A stretch of 53,828 nt of DNA from Bacteroidaceae bacterium (lineage in GTDB: Bacteria > Bacteroidota > Bacteroidia > Bacteroidales > Bacteroidaceae): positions 1 to 53,828 of the forward strand of contig JAFWYF010000009.1 of assembly GCA_017522785.1 (NCBI GenBank). Reading direction: 5' to 3'. The notes under the pieces were generated by a model. It did not search any database, was not told the DNA's origin, and saw only the letters and a program-made list of their open reading frames with translations. A program made the position numbers and the translations under genes. Position 1 is the first letter of the stretch; every line of letters begins with the position of its first letter. Below are positions 45,302 to 53,793 of this stretch, one piece after another.

Positions 45302-46171
45302 ATGAGCAACAACAATTGCCCACTATGTGGAAGCAACAAAACAGAGATAGATTTCGTCTGCAACAGTAATATTTATGCAGACGAACTATTTGACATATAC
45401 AGATGTGGCGATTGCGGTTTCCAGTTCACACAAAAAATTATCGAAACCTCAAATGAAGCCAACCACAAGGTGGCAACACTCGAAAACAGAGGATTTATTG
45501 GCAAAATCTACAATTTTGCACACGGAATTATGTTGCAAAAAAAAGTTGCTCTGATAAAAAAATTGACAATGTTGCATAAAGGCAAAATATTGGACTACGG
45601 AGCAAAAGATTGCGATTTTGCAAATATTATGGCCAACAGGAAATGGGAAACAACAATTGTCAGTAGCAAAAAATGTGCATGCAAAGAGCAAAAATTTGAT
45701 AAAGTCATTAAACAAATCGATGAAGAAAAATTTACAGCTCTGCAACACAAATATTTTGATGTCATAACAGCATGGCATGTCATAGAGCATATAAATGATT
45801 TTGACATATTCATGAGTACATCGTACAATTTGCTCGACGAGAATGGAATTTTGATATTGGCAACACCCAACACAGCATCGTATGATGCAGAAAACTACAA
45901 TAAAGATTGGGTGGCATACAATGTCCCTTACCACCTTTGGCACTTTAATTCATCGACAATGATGCAATTGGGTAAAAAGCATGGTTTCATTTTGGAACGT
46001 CGCTACCCAATGCCTTTCGATGGATTCTACATATCTATAATGAGTGAAAAAAAGAAGGGTACACACATACCTATAATAAAAGGTTTGTGGAATGGATTTT
46101 TAGGATGGATTGCGTCGTTCGACAAATGTAGCGCCAGCAGTTCTATAATATATGTATTCAGAAAGAAGTGA
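45302..46171 (+). CDS. Class I SAM-dependent methyltransferase with N-terminal zinc ribbon
   Basis: A 289-residue protein with two CxxC pairs (CPLCGSNKT and RCGDCGFQF, residues 6-41) that form a small zinc site. The methyltransferase core has motif I as ILDYGAKDCDFANIMA near 96, a degenerate form of the usual glycine-rich loop, and FDVITAWHVIEHINDFDIFM near 152. Substrate unknown. Its TGA stop overlaps the ftsX ATG by one base (TGATG-type junction), so translation is coupled. Confidence 0.85.
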   Translation: MSNNNCPLCGSNKTEIDFVCNSNIYADELFDIYRCGDCGFQFTQKIIETSNEANHKVATLENRGFIGKIYNFAHGIMLQKKVALIKKLTMLHKGKILDYGAKDCDFANIMANRKWETTIVSSKKCACKEQKFDKVIKQIDEEKFTALQHKYFDVITAWHVIEHINDFDIFMSTSYNLLDENGILILATPNTASYDAENYNKDWVAYNVPYHLWHFNSSTMMQLGKKHGFILERRYPMPFDGFYISIMSEKKKGTHIPIIKGLWNGFLGWIASFDKCSASSSIIYVFRKK

Positions 46172-47031
46172 TGAGCAAAAAGATATTTAAGATACAGACA
46201 TTCAGTGTTTACATTAGCACCACATTGGTTCTACTACTTTTTGGAACAATGTGCATGCTATTTGTTACAGCCCACTCTTTGTCCGATCATGTACGACAGA
46301 ACCTTTCTGTATCGGCAATAATTGACAACAAGACAAAAGAGGCTGATATTTTAAAGACAAAAAAACTGCTGGAGAAGAGAAAATATATAACCAAAGTGCT
46401 ATACATATCAAAAGAACAGGTGTTGGAAGAACAAAAAAAGGAGTTAGGCACCGACCCTGTGGAATTCTTAGGATACAACCCCTACGAAGCCTCTTTAGAG
46501 ATATCTGTAGTACCAGAATACGCTAATCTTGACAGTCTTGCAAGAATAGAAAAAGAGTTATTGACGCTAAAAGAGATAGACGAGGTTATATACCACAAAG
46601 AATTAGTAAGTACCATAAACAACAATATACATAAAATGAGCATAGCTCTACTTGTACTATTAGGACTGCTTACACTGATATCTTGGTCGTTAATAGGTAA
46701 CATGGTGCGTCTGTCGATATACTCACAAAGATTTTTGTTACACACGATGAAGTTGGTCGGTGCTACATGGGGTTTCATACGTCGTCCGTTCATAGTACGC
46801 AACATGTATATTGGATTATTTTCCGGCATACTAGCTAATATAATTCTTGGTGTAGGAGTATATTTTATTATACAAAGAGAACCGGGAGCTATAACTGTGT
46901 TATCTGCCGAAAGCCTTATAGCCGTTGCATGCGCTGTAATATTGTTTGGGTTAACGATTACGATATTATGCGCATACACATCGGTAAACCGTTTTTTACG
47001 TATGCGTGGAAACGACCTATATTTTATTTAA
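46171..47031 (+). CDS. ftsX: Cell-division ABC transporter permease FtsX
   Basis: I chose ATG 46171 (286 residues); the GTG three bases earlier would add one residue. Helix 1 is at about 13-35 (FSVYISTTLVLLLFGTMCML), followed by an extracellular domain and three further helices between 155 and 275. The C-terminal motif TSVNRFLRMRGNDLYFI is typical. FtsX works with FtsE to activate cell-wall hydrolases; no ftsE is in the window. The cluster ftsX-DUF3098-uppP-truB-queA is a common Bacteroidota order. Confidence 0.92.
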   Translation: MSKKIFKIQTFSVYISTTLVLLLFGTMCMLFVTAHSLSDHVRQNLSVSAIIDNKTKEADILKTKKLLEKRKYITKVLYISKEQVLEEQKKELGTDPVEFLGYNPYEASLEISVVPEYANLDSLARIEKELLTLKEIDEVIYHKELVSTINNNIHKMSIALLVLLGLLTLISWSLIGNMVRLSIYSQRFLLHTMKLVGATWGFIRRPFIVRNMYIGLFSGILANIILGVGVYFIIQREPGAITVLSAESLIAVACAVILFGLTITILCAYTSVNRFLRMRGNDLYFI

Positions 47032-47055
47032 ACGAAACTAAAACATATTTATAAT

Positions 47056-47295
47056 ATGAATAAAAGCAAATTTGCATTTGAGAAGAGCAATTACATTTTA
47101 CTGCTTATTGGAGTAGCAATTATAGTCATTGGTTTTATACTGATGCTTGGTCCCGGTTCAACTGAGACACATTTTGAACCCGACATTTTCAGTTTTAGAC
47201 GAATTAAGTTGGCACCGGCAATTTGTTTCTTTGGATTTATTTTTGTGATATATGCAATTATACACAAACCTAAGAGCATAAAAAGCAAAGAATAA
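47056..47295 (+). CDS. DUF3098 small membrane protein
   Basis: A 79-residue protein with two membrane helices (about 14-30 [18 protein letters not shown] and 53-68) and the family motif [13 protein letters not shown]. Function unknown; the family is always next to ftsX in Bacteroidota. Confidence 0.9.
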   Translation: MNKSKFAFEKSNYILLLIGVAIIVIGFILMLGPGSTETHFEPDIFSFRRIKLAPAICFFGFIFVIYAIIHKPKSIKSKE

Positions 47296-47318
47296 CCACC
47301 CTACACAAAGAAAAGATA

Positions 47319-48167
47319 ATGAGTATATTAGATACAATAATAATAGCTATTGTTGAGGGATTGACAGAATTCCTTCCTGTGTCATCTACCGGGCACATGA
47401 TTATTACACAAAATATATTAGGTGTAGAAAGTAGTGAGTTTGTAAAGGCTTTCACCTTTATAATACAATTTGGTGCAATTCTTTCTGTGGTTGTATTGTA
47501 TTGGAAACGTTTCTTTAGGCTCAACAACACACCTGCCCCCGAGGGTTCAAATGCCATGCAACGTTTTCTGCATAAATATGATTTTTATTGGAAACTTTTT
47601 GTAGCATTTATTCCTGCAGCAGTATTAGGATTGTTATTCAATGATTTTATAGACGAGATGTTGGAGAGCGTTGTAGTGGTAGCCGTTACGCTTATTATTG
47701 GTGGAATATTCATGTTGTTCTGCGATAGGATATTCAACAAAGGAAGTGAAGATACCAAACTCACCGAAAAACGTGCTTTTTGGATTGGATTGTTTCAGTG
47801 TATATCAATGATTCCGGGGGTATCGCGTTCTATGGCTACAATCGTAGGTGGTATGGCACAGAAATTAACACGTAAGGCTGCCGCAGAATTCTCTTTTTTC
47901 CTTGCAGTTCCCACAATGTTTGCAGCCACACTGTTCAAAATGTTGAAGATTTTTATGGAGCCAAATGGTTTGGATATTATAAAGGAGAATATGGGAATAT
48001 TGCTCATTGGCAATATTGTAGCATTCATTGTGGCAATGGCAGCTATTAAGTTCTTCATTGGTTTTGTAACCAAATATGGTTTTAAAGCATTTGGTTGGTA
48101 CAGAATAATCTTAGGTGGTATAATACTTGTTATGTTAATGACAGGCCATAATTTAACTATAGGATAA
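47319..48167 (+). CDS. uppP: Undecaprenyl-diphosphate phosphatase
   Basis: A 282-residue BacA/UppP. Signature [15 protein letters not shown] at residues 13-27 and the second motif [14 protein letters not shown] near 168, with about eight membrane helices. It recycles undecaprenyl diphosphate to the lipid carrier for peptidoglycan and O-antigen synthesis. Its stop shares one base with the truB start. Confidence 0.96.
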   Translation: MSILDTIIIAIVEGLTEFLPVSSTGHMIITQNILGVESSEFVKAFTFIIQFGAILSVVVLYWKRFFRLNNTPAPEGSNAMQRFLHKYDFYWKLFVAFIPAAVLGLLFNDFIDEMLESVVVVAVTLIIGGIFMLFCDRIFNKGSEDTKLTEKRAFWIGLFQCISMIPGVSRSMATIVGGMAQKLTRKAAAEFSFFLAVPTMFAATLFKMLKIFMEPNGLDIIKENMGILLIGNIVAFIVAMAAIKFFIGFVTKYGFKAFGWYRIILGGIILVMLMTGHNLTIG

Positions 48168-48850
48168 TGGATTTTATTGCAGGAGAAATATTGCCACTTT
48201 ACAAACCCTACGGCTGGACATCGTTTCAGATTGTAAGTAAAGTACGGTATCTGCTATCGCACCACCATGGGGTGAAACGTTTCAAAGTAGGACATGCCGG
48301 CACACTCGACCCATTGGCTACAGGTGTACTGCTTTTGTGCACAGGTAAAGCAACCAAGCGAATTGAAGAGTTGCAGAGCCACACAAAGGAGTATGTTGCC
48401 GATTTGGTACTGGGTGCCACAACCCCGTCGTTCGACATGGAACATGAGATAGATGCTACGTACCCCTATGAGCATATAACACGCGAGTTGGTGCTCGAAG
48501 TGCTTGGCAAGTTTACCGGTACCATACAGCAACGTCCCCCACTCTTTTCGGCATGCAAGGTCGAAGGTAAGCGCGCATACGAACTAGCCCGCAGTGGGAG
48601 CAATATGGAACTTGCGCCAAAACAGATACAGATAGACGAAATAGAATTGCTCGATTTTGCTCTGCCCAAAATAACTATAAGAGTTGTATGTGGCAAAGGA
48701 ACATACATACGCTCACTTGCTCGCGACATAGGCGAAGCATTGAATAGTGGAGCATACCTCTCAAGGCTCGAACGCACACGTATTGGCAATGTGCGTATAG
48801 AGGATTGTATTAAACCCGACGATTTTCAAACATGGTTAAATAACTTATAG
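48167..48850 (+). CDS. truB: tRNA pseudouridine(55) synthase
   Basis: A 227-residue TruB with the catalytic Asp in GHAGTLDPLATGVLLLCTG (residues 42-60) and the motif YVADLVLGATTPSFD near 86. It makes pseudouridine 55 in the T-loop of tRNAs. Length is a little short compared with the longest homologues, mainly because there is no large C-terminal PUA extension. Its ATG overlaps the uppP stop by one base. Confidence 0.95.
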   Translation: MDFIAGEILPLYKPYGWTSFQIVSKVRYLLSHHHGVKRFKVGHAGTLDPLATGVLLLCTGKATKRIEELQSHTKEYVADLVLGATTPSFDMEHEIDATYPYEHITRELVLEVLGKFTGTIQQRPPLFSACKVEGKRAYELARSGSNMELAPKQIQIDEIELLDFALPKITIRVVCGKGTYIRSLARDIGEALNSGAYLSRLERTRIGNVRIEDCIKPDDFQTWLNNL

Positions 48851-48893
48851 AATTATGATAATAGACAACAGTGGCTACACGAACTTTCACCAA

Positions 48894-49952
48894 ATGAAAC
48901 TTTCACAGTTCAAGTACAGATTACCCGAAGAGAACATTGCGCTTTACCCCAAAGAGTGTCGCGATGAAGCACGTATGTTGGTGCTACACCGCAAGACAGG
49001 TGAGATAGAGCATAGAATTTTCAAAGAGGTAATAGAGTATTTCGACGAGAAAGACCTTTTTGTAATGAATGATAGCAAGGTTTTCCCTGCCCGTTTGTAT
49101 GGAAACAAAGAGAAGACCAATGCTCAAATAGAGGTATTCCTTTTACGTGAACTTAACGAAGAGTTCCGTCTTTGGGATGTACTTGTGGACCCGGCCCGTA
49201 AGATAAGAATTGGCAACAAACTATATTTTGGAGAGGACAACTCAATGGTTGCCGAGGTTATAGACAACACTACATCGCGCGGACGTACTTTGCGTTTTCT
49301 TTACGATGGTCCACACGATGAATTCAAAAAAGCACTCTTTTCGTTAGGAGTTGCCCCACTACCCGATGACTTTAAACGCCTTCGCAAAGAGGAGCCGGAG
49401 GATTTGGAGAATTTCCAAACATATTTTGCGAAAAAAGAGGGTTCTGTAACAGCCTCATTTGCCGGCTTGCACTTTACACGCGAACTAATGAAGCGCATGG
49501 AGATTAAAGGAATTGATACCGCATTTGTAACCATGCACACAGGTTTGGGTTGCTTCCGCGAAATAGATGTAGAGGACCTTACAAAACACAAAATGGATTC
49601 CGACCTTATAAGTGTCGATACAGAGGCTGTAAACCTTGTAAACAGTGCAAAAGCAGAAGGAAGACGTATATGTGCTGTAGGAACATCGGTACAGCGCGTT
49701 TTGGAGACAGCGACACTCACCGGTGGAATGTTGAAAGAGTATGATGGCTGGACAAGTAAATTCATTTTCCCCGATTACGATTTCCATGTAGCAAACTGCA
49801 TGATAGCAAATTTCTATGCTCCATATTCGACTATGTTAATGCTTACAGCAGCATTTGGTGGCTACGACAATGTTATGAACGCATACAATGTAGCACAGAA
49901 AGAGGGTTACCGCTTTGGTTTATACGGCGATGCAATGCTCATAATAGACTAA
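48894..49952 (+). CDS. queA: S-adenosylmethionine:tRNA ribosyltransferase-isomerase
   Basis: Start ATG 48894 gives 352 residues and the typical beginning MKLSQFKYRLPEENIALYP; an ATG at 48855 would add 13 residues unlike the family. Signatures are RLYGNKEKTNAQIEVFLL near 70, TASFAGLHFTRELM near 180 and TMHTGLGCFREI near 205. QueA converts preQ1-tRNA to epoxyqueuosine-tRNA. It follows truB after 43 nt and precedes folK. Confidence 0.95.
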   Translation: MKLSQFKYRLPEENIALYPKECRDEARMLVLHRKTGEIEHRIFKEVIEYFDEKDLFVMNDSKVFPARLYGNKEKTNAQIEVFLLRELNEEFRLWDVLVDPARKIRIGNKLYFGEDNSMVAEVIDNTTSRGRTLRFLYDGPHDEFKKALFSLGVAPLPDDFKRLRKEEPEDLENFQTYFAKKEGSVTASFAGLHFTRELMKRMEIKGIDTAFVTMHTGLGCFREIDVEDLTKHKMDSDLISVDTEAVNLVNSAKAEGRRICAVGTSVQRVLETATLTGGMLKEYDGWTSKFIFPDYDFHVANCMIANFYAPYSTMLMLTAAFGGYDNVMNAYNVAQKEGYRFGLYGDAMLIID

Positions 49953-50004
49953 AAGGCTGTCTTAATCTATATCGAGTTTCATAGATATTTAAACAGTGTC
50001 TCAC

Positions 50005-50493
50005 ATGAAAAAAATCTATTTGGGCCTAGGAACCAATCTTGGAGACAAAAAACAGAATTTAATGCAAGCGATAGAAAAACTATCGCTTGCATTAGGTAAT
50101 GCCATAAGTGTATCTCCATTCATTGAGACCGAGGCATGGGGGTTCTCTTCACAAAACAGTTTTCTCAATTGTGTTGTTGAATTTTCCACAGCAATGGAGC
50201 CACACGAGCTTTTAAAAACAACAGAACAAATAGAGATACATTTAGGGCGTACAAACAAATCTACAAGCAATGGCTACAGCGACCGCATAATAGACATTGA
50301 CATATTATTATATGCCGACGATATAATTGAATCTCCAACATTGTCGATTCCACATCCTCTGATGCATAAACGACTATTTGTACTAGAGCCCATGGCACAG
50401 ATTGCGCCACAGGTTATTCACCCCATTTATGGGAAAACTATTAAACAGTTGCTCGACGACCTTATTGAGAGCAATTGTGCAACAGAAGCATAA
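50005..50493 (+). CDS. folK: 2-amino-4-hydroxy-6-hydroxymethyldihydropteridine diphosphokinase
   Basis: ATG 50005 (162 residues) is preferred over GTG 49996. HPPK features: YLGLGTNLGDKKQNLMQAI at residues 4-22, ETEAWGF near 41, and DRIIDIDILLYAD near 92 with the magnesium-binding Asp pair, followed by IPHPLMHKRLFVL. It activates hydroxymethyldihydropterin for folate synthesis. A perfect 14-bp hairpin sits inside its coding sequence at 50061-50093. Confidence 0.95.
   Translation: MKKIYLGLGTNLGDKKQNLMQAIEKLSLALGNAISVSPFIETEAWGFSSQNSFLNCVVEFSTAMEPHELLKTTEQIEIHLGRTNKSTSNGYSDRIIDIDILLYADDIIESPTLSIPHPLMHKRLFVLEPMAQIAPQVIHPIYGKTIKQLLDDLIESNCATEA
50061..50093. repeat. 14-bp perfect inverted repeat inside folK
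   Basis: AATGCAAGCGATAG (50061-50074) and its exact complement CTATCGCTTGCATT (50080-50093) flank a 5-A loop. It encodes part of the helix after the first HPPK motif. Confidence 0.8.
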
Positions 50494-50543
50494 AAAAATA
50501 TAAAAAAGAGAGTGCAAATAGTCGATATATAAAAAATAGTATG

Positions 50544-50552
50544 TAATTTTGC
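50544..50552 (+). promoter_or_regulatory. -7 promoter element of metK
   Basis: TAATTTTGC matches TAnnTTTG. The predicted start, about 50558-50560, lies just before the proposed riboswitch. Confidence 0.55.
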
Positions 50553-50562
50553 ACCCGATTTA

Positions 50563-50612
50563 AGTGGAAAGATTTGGCTGCTTGCAACCACGATAAAAAA
50601 TGCTAAAAACCT
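50563..50612 (+). promoter_or_regulatory. Probable SAM-II riboswitch upstream of metK
   Basis: The leader has the layout of the SAM-II pseudoknot. GTGG (50564-50567) can pair with CCAC (50588-50591) as P1. The loop contains GATTT and GCTTGCAA, and the tail contains GATAAA, GCTAAAAA and CC, as in the known metX SAM-II RNA (GATTT...TTGCAA...GATAAA...GCTAAAAA). GG at 50575-50576 can pair with CC at 50610-50611 as P2. A hairpin ACCTC-ATCC-GAGGT (50609-50622) overlaps that 3' strand and could be the switch partner. SAM would repress metK expression. Confidence 0.7.
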
Positions 50613-50730
50613 CATCCGAGGTCTCATCGGCAAATCGAATATGCAATAACTAAATCTCTCCCATTAGTTTTCAATTTATTATTAACCGTTCGAAAATCAG
50701 ATAATTCGGACTAACACAAAACACTATTAT

Positions 50731-52023
50731 ATGGGATATTTATTCACATCGGAGTCGGTTTCCGAAGGACACCCCGACAAAGTAGCAGACCAAATTTCCG
50801 ACGCAGTTCTCGATGAGCTCATTGCATTCGACCCTCAATCTAAAGTGGCATGCGAAACTTTGGTTACAACAGGACAAGTAGTAATTGCCGGCGAGGTGAA
50901 ATCTTCGGCATACGTCGATCTACAAGATATTGCACGCAACGTTATTAACCGAATAGGTTACACAAAGAGCGAATATATGTTCGACGGAAACTCTTGTGGT
51001 ATATTTTCGGCTATTCATGAGCAAAGCACTGACATTAATCGTGGCGTAGAACGCGAAAACCCAATGGAACAGGGGGCCGGCGACCAAGGTATGATGTTTG
51101 GCTATGCAACAAACGAGACTGAGAACTACATGCCTGTATCGCTCGATTTGTCGCATCTTATTCTTACAGAACTAGCAGAGATACGTCGTGAAGGCAAAGA
51201 TATGACATATTTGCGTCCCGACTCAAAAAGCCAAGTAACCATAGAATATGATGACAACAACCAGCCTGTACGTATTGATACCATAGTAGTATCTACACAG
51301 CACGACGATTTCATTCAACCTACAGAGGAAGGTGAAGATGCACAATTGGCAGCAGACGCAGCACAGATAGCAAAGATAAAAGATGATGTTATAAACATAC
51401 TCATGCCTCGTGTAAAAGCAAAGATTACAGCACCCAAGGTGCTTGCACTCTTTGGCAATGATATTAAGTATCATGTCAATCCCACAGGTAAATTTGTAAT
51501 AGGTGGTCCCCATGGCGACACCGGACTGACAGGACGAAAGATTATTGTAGACACATACGGTGGCAAGGGTGCACATGGTGGTGGAGCATTCAGCGGAAAG
51601 GACCCCAGCAAGGTAGACCGTAGCGCGGCTTATGCAGCACGCCACATAGCAAAAAACCTTGTTGCAGCAGGTGTTGCCGATGAAGTGCTTATACAGTTGT
51701 CATACGCTATTGGTGTAGCAGAACCTGTAAGCGTATTTGTTAACACATACGGCACAGCAAAAGTTGCACTAAGCGACGGAGAGATAGCAAAGAAAGTGCA
51801 AACCATTTTCGACCTGCGTCCAAAAGCCATTGAAGAGCGTCTTAAGCTACGTAACCCCATTTATAGCGAGACAGCGGCATACGGACACATGGGACGTACA
51901 CCACAAACAGTAACAAAGACCTTTACATCGCGCTATTTGGATAGCAAAACCATTGAAGTAGAACTATTCACATGGGAAAAGCTCGACTATATAGATAACG
52001 TGAAAAAAGTTTTTGAAGTATAA
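50731..52023 (+). CDS. metK: S-adenosylmethionine synthetase
   Basis: A 430-residue MAT that makes SAM from methionine and ATP. Signatures: [20 protein letters not shown] at residues 5-24, [15 protein letters not shown] near 112, and [19 protein letters not shown] near 287. Length is somewhat above the usual 380-400 because of an insertion in the middle (about 190-225). It is probably controlled by the upstream SAM-II element. Confidence 0.96.
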   Translation: MGYLFTSESVSEGHPDKVADQISDAVLDELIAFDPQSKVACETLVTTGQVVIAGEVKSSAYVDLQDIARNVINRIGYTKSEYMFDGNSCGIFSAIHEQSTDINRGVERENPMEQGAGDQGMMFGYATNETENYMPVSLDLSHLILTELAEIRREGKDMTYLRPDSKSQVTIEYDDNNQPVRIDTIVVSTQHDDFIQPTEEGEDAQLAADAAQIAKIKDDVINILMPRVKAKITAPKVLALFGNDIKYHVNPTGKFVIGGPHGDTGLTGRKIIVDTYGGKGAHGGGAFSGKDPSKVDRSAAYAARHIAKNLVAAGVADEVLIQLSYAIGVAEPVSVFVNTYGTAKVALSDGEIAKKVQTIFDLRPKAIEERLKLRNPIYSETAAYGHMGRTPQTVTKTFTSRYLDSKTIEVELFTWEKLDYIDNVKKVFEV

Positions 52024-52028
52024 ACAAA

Positions 52029-52691
52029 ATGCTTGGAATTTGGGATAAAATACAGAGGGTAAAGCACAATAAGGGCTATGGCGTTCAGTCGCCTGCCGCA
52101 TTTCATTTTGTTACACAAGTTTTGCGTAACAAAGAACAATATTATATTTACCCTCAACTAGACAACGTGGCACTTGCAACCGGAGAATTTTCTCCGGTGC
52201 ATTGCCGTCGTCTTTTTCGTGTTGCCAACTACTTGCAACCTCAAAACATCATCTTGTATAATGCCGGCAAAGGAAGCATTGCTTGTGCACTATCGGCAGG
52301 CAAGCAGAATGTTCCACTCCACTACATTGCAAGAAACAACAATATAAACCCCGAAGCAAAGCGTTTTCTTAGGGACAGAATTAGCAAGCATATATCAGAG
52401 ACACCCATTAACGAGCTAAAAAGTATTCTAGAGAAAGAGAATACTATTGGTATGTTACATATAATAGCCGATGAAAACCTTTTGGAGGTAATTGACGTTG
52501 CCACAAAACATATAAACAAGAAATCGGTTATAATTATTGAAGGGATACACTACGACAAAGTGCTATCCAAACAATGGGAAACGATAAAAAAACATTCGAA
52601 GAGTGTTATAACATTCGATTTATACAGCATGGGAATAATATTCTTCGACAACGAATATAAGAAGCAACACTACACATTGCTATTACAATAA
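52029..52691 (+). CDS. Methyltransferase-like conserved Bacteroidota protein
   Basis: A 220-residue protein. The N-terminal motif HNKGYGVQSPAAFHFVTQVL at residues 13-32 is characteristic of a Bacteroidota family annotated as SAM-dependent methyltransferase-like. The middle has NIILYNAGKGSIACALSAG in the place of a nucleotide-binding loop, and the end has SVIIIEGIHYDKVLSKQW. The classical SAM motif is degenerate, so activity is uncertain. It starts 5 nt after metK. Confidence 0.7.
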   Translation: MLGIWDKIQRVKHNKGYGVQSPAAFHFVTQVLRNKEQYYIYPQLDNVALATGEFSPVHCRRLFRVANYLQPQNIILYNAGKGSIACALSAGKQNVPLHYIARNNNINPEAKRFLRDRISKHISETPINELKSILEKENTIGMLHIIADENLLEVIDVATKHINKKSVIIIEGIHYDKVLSKQWETIKKHSKSVITFDLYSMGIIFFDNEYKKQHYTLLLQ

Positions 52692-52710
52692 GAACAATTC
52701 CAAAAGTTGT

Positions 52711-53235
52711 ATGAAAAAAGCAGTAGTATATACACGAACTGGAGATGACGGAACAACCTCGCTAATAGGAGGCAATCGTGTAGCAAAGGACCACCCGCGT
52801 GTTGAAGCATATGGCACTTTAGATGAGTTGAATGCAATGTTGGGTATTCTTGCCGTTTCAATAGATGACAACGAACTGTGTGCAAGAATAGAGGAAATTG
52901 AAAGAAATATCATTTTAATTTCTACTGCTCTAGCCAACGAAAATTGCAATACACAGGCCATAGGAAACAGAGCCATAGAGGAATTAGAGCAAGAGATAGA
53001 CAGAATTGATGCGACACTTGCCCCCATACATGATTTTCTGCTTCCCGGAAAGAGTTTTGCATCGGCACAAGCAAATCTTTGTCGTACCGTTTGTCGTCGC
53101 GCAGAGCGACGTATTGTAACGCTTGCAGACTCTTGCAAGATTGAACCGAGAATATTGGTGTATATAAACCGAATTTCCGACTACCTGTTTACCCTTTCAC
53201 GCTTTTTAAACAACAGAATAGAAAAAAACAGATAA
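52711..53235 (+). CDS. Cob(I)alamin adenosyltransferase, PduO type
   Basis: A 174-residue ATP:cob(I)alamin adenosyltransferase. Signature YTRTGDDGTTSLIGGNRVAK at residues 7-26 binds ATP, VEAYGTLDELNAMLGI follows, and the C-terminal LCRTVCRRAERRIVTLA and YINRISDYLFTLSRFLN segment closes the trimer interface. It makes adenosylcobalamin for B12 enzymes such as methylmalonyl-CoA mutase, consistent with a succinate/propionate-type metabolism. No cobalamin riboswitch is visible nearby. Confidence 0.94.
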   Translation: MKKAVVYTRTGDDGTTSLIGGNRVAKDHPRVEAYGTLDELNAMLGILAVSIDDNELCARIEEIERNIILISTALANENCNTQAIGNRAIEELEQEIDRIDATLAPIHDFLLPGKSFASAQANLCRTVCRRAERRIVTLADSCKIEPRILVYINRISDYLFTLSRFLNNRIEKNR

Positions 53236-53262
53236 AAGTGTTGTAAATATATTATTTTGAAT

Positions 53263-53270
53263 TATTTTTG
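53263..53270 (+). promoter_or_regulatory. -7 promoter element of the DUF2795 gene
   Basis: TATTTTTGC matches TAnnTTTG, 62 nt before ATG 53332. Confidence 0.5.
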
Positions 53271-53331
53271 CACACCTTTTTTGACAAAATACTTAAAAAC
53301 AGTTTCTCAAACATAAAAAACAAATTAAACT

Positions 53332-53556
53332 ATGTATTGGACACTTGAACTAGCATCTAAATTGGAAGACGCGCCATGGCCAGCAACAAAAGATGAACTC
53401 ATAGACTATGCTGTACGTTCCGGAGCACCTATGGAAGTTATTGAAAACCTTCAGGAAATAGAAGACGAAGGAGAAGCGTACGAGAATATTGAGGATATTT
53501 GGCCCGACTATCCAAGCAGCAACGAAGATTTCTTTTTCGACGAAGAGGAGTATTGA
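53332..53556 (+). CDS. DUF2795 small acidic protein
   Basis: A 74-residue protein. Its N-terminal half (WPATKDELIDYAVRSGAPME) matches the DUF2795 core, and the rest is very acidic (Glu/Asp), ending FFFDEEEY. Function is unknown. It is monocistronic, with its own promoter and a strong intrinsic terminator. Confidence 0.88.
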   Translation: MYWTLELASKLEDAPWPATKDELIDYAVRSGAPMEVIENLQEIEDEGEAYENIEDIWPDYPSSNEDFFFDEEEY

Positions 53557-53592
53557 TTCAAAACAAATTAGTAAATCACTGATTTTCAATAG

Positions 53593-53628
53593 GGAAGCAA
53601 GTAAAAATAAACTTGTTTCCTTTTTTTT
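53593..53628 (+). terminator. Rho-independent terminator of the DUF2795 gene
   Basis: GGAAGCAAGT (53593-53602) pairs with ACTTGTTTCC (53611-53620) with one G-U pair; the 8-nt loop is AAAAATAA and eight T follow. Confidence 0.85.
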
Positions 53629-53686
53629 GACTTGTTTTAGCACAAAATAAACTTGTTTATTTGTTGTACTCCAAGAATAAACTTGT
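53606..53686 (+). repeat. Three direct copies of AATAAACTTGT
   Basis: AATAAACTTGT occurs at 53606, 53646 and 53676; a fourth ACTTGT lies at 53630. The first copy overlaps the terminator. Their role is unknown. Confidence 0.6.
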
Positions 53687-53785
53687 ATATTTAAATACAT
53701 TCTTTAGTCTCCTCTTTTTTGTTAAATCGATTGAAGCAAAAAGAGATTTCTACCAGTAACTATTGACAACGGCATGTCCGTTTTG

Positions 53786-53793
53786 TATATTTG
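53786..53793 (+). promoter_or_regulatory. Promoter -7 element at right edge
   Basis: TATATTTG (then CC) matches TAnnTTTG. It points to a gene beyond the window. An ATG at 53803 opens MDSKWQI and runs to the edge, but the leader would be almost absent, so this ATG is uncertain. Confidence 0.4.

Noticed and set aside
48855-48893. Upstream ATG for queA
   Set aside because: The 13 extra residues do not fit the family start MKLSQFK.
50494-50730. SAM-I (S-box) riboswitch before metK
   Set aside because: The conserved S-box core is absent, whereas the SAM-II pattern is present.
53606-53686. Short repeats as a CRISPR array
   Set aside because: Units are 11 nt with unequal spacing of 30-40 nt and no cas genes.
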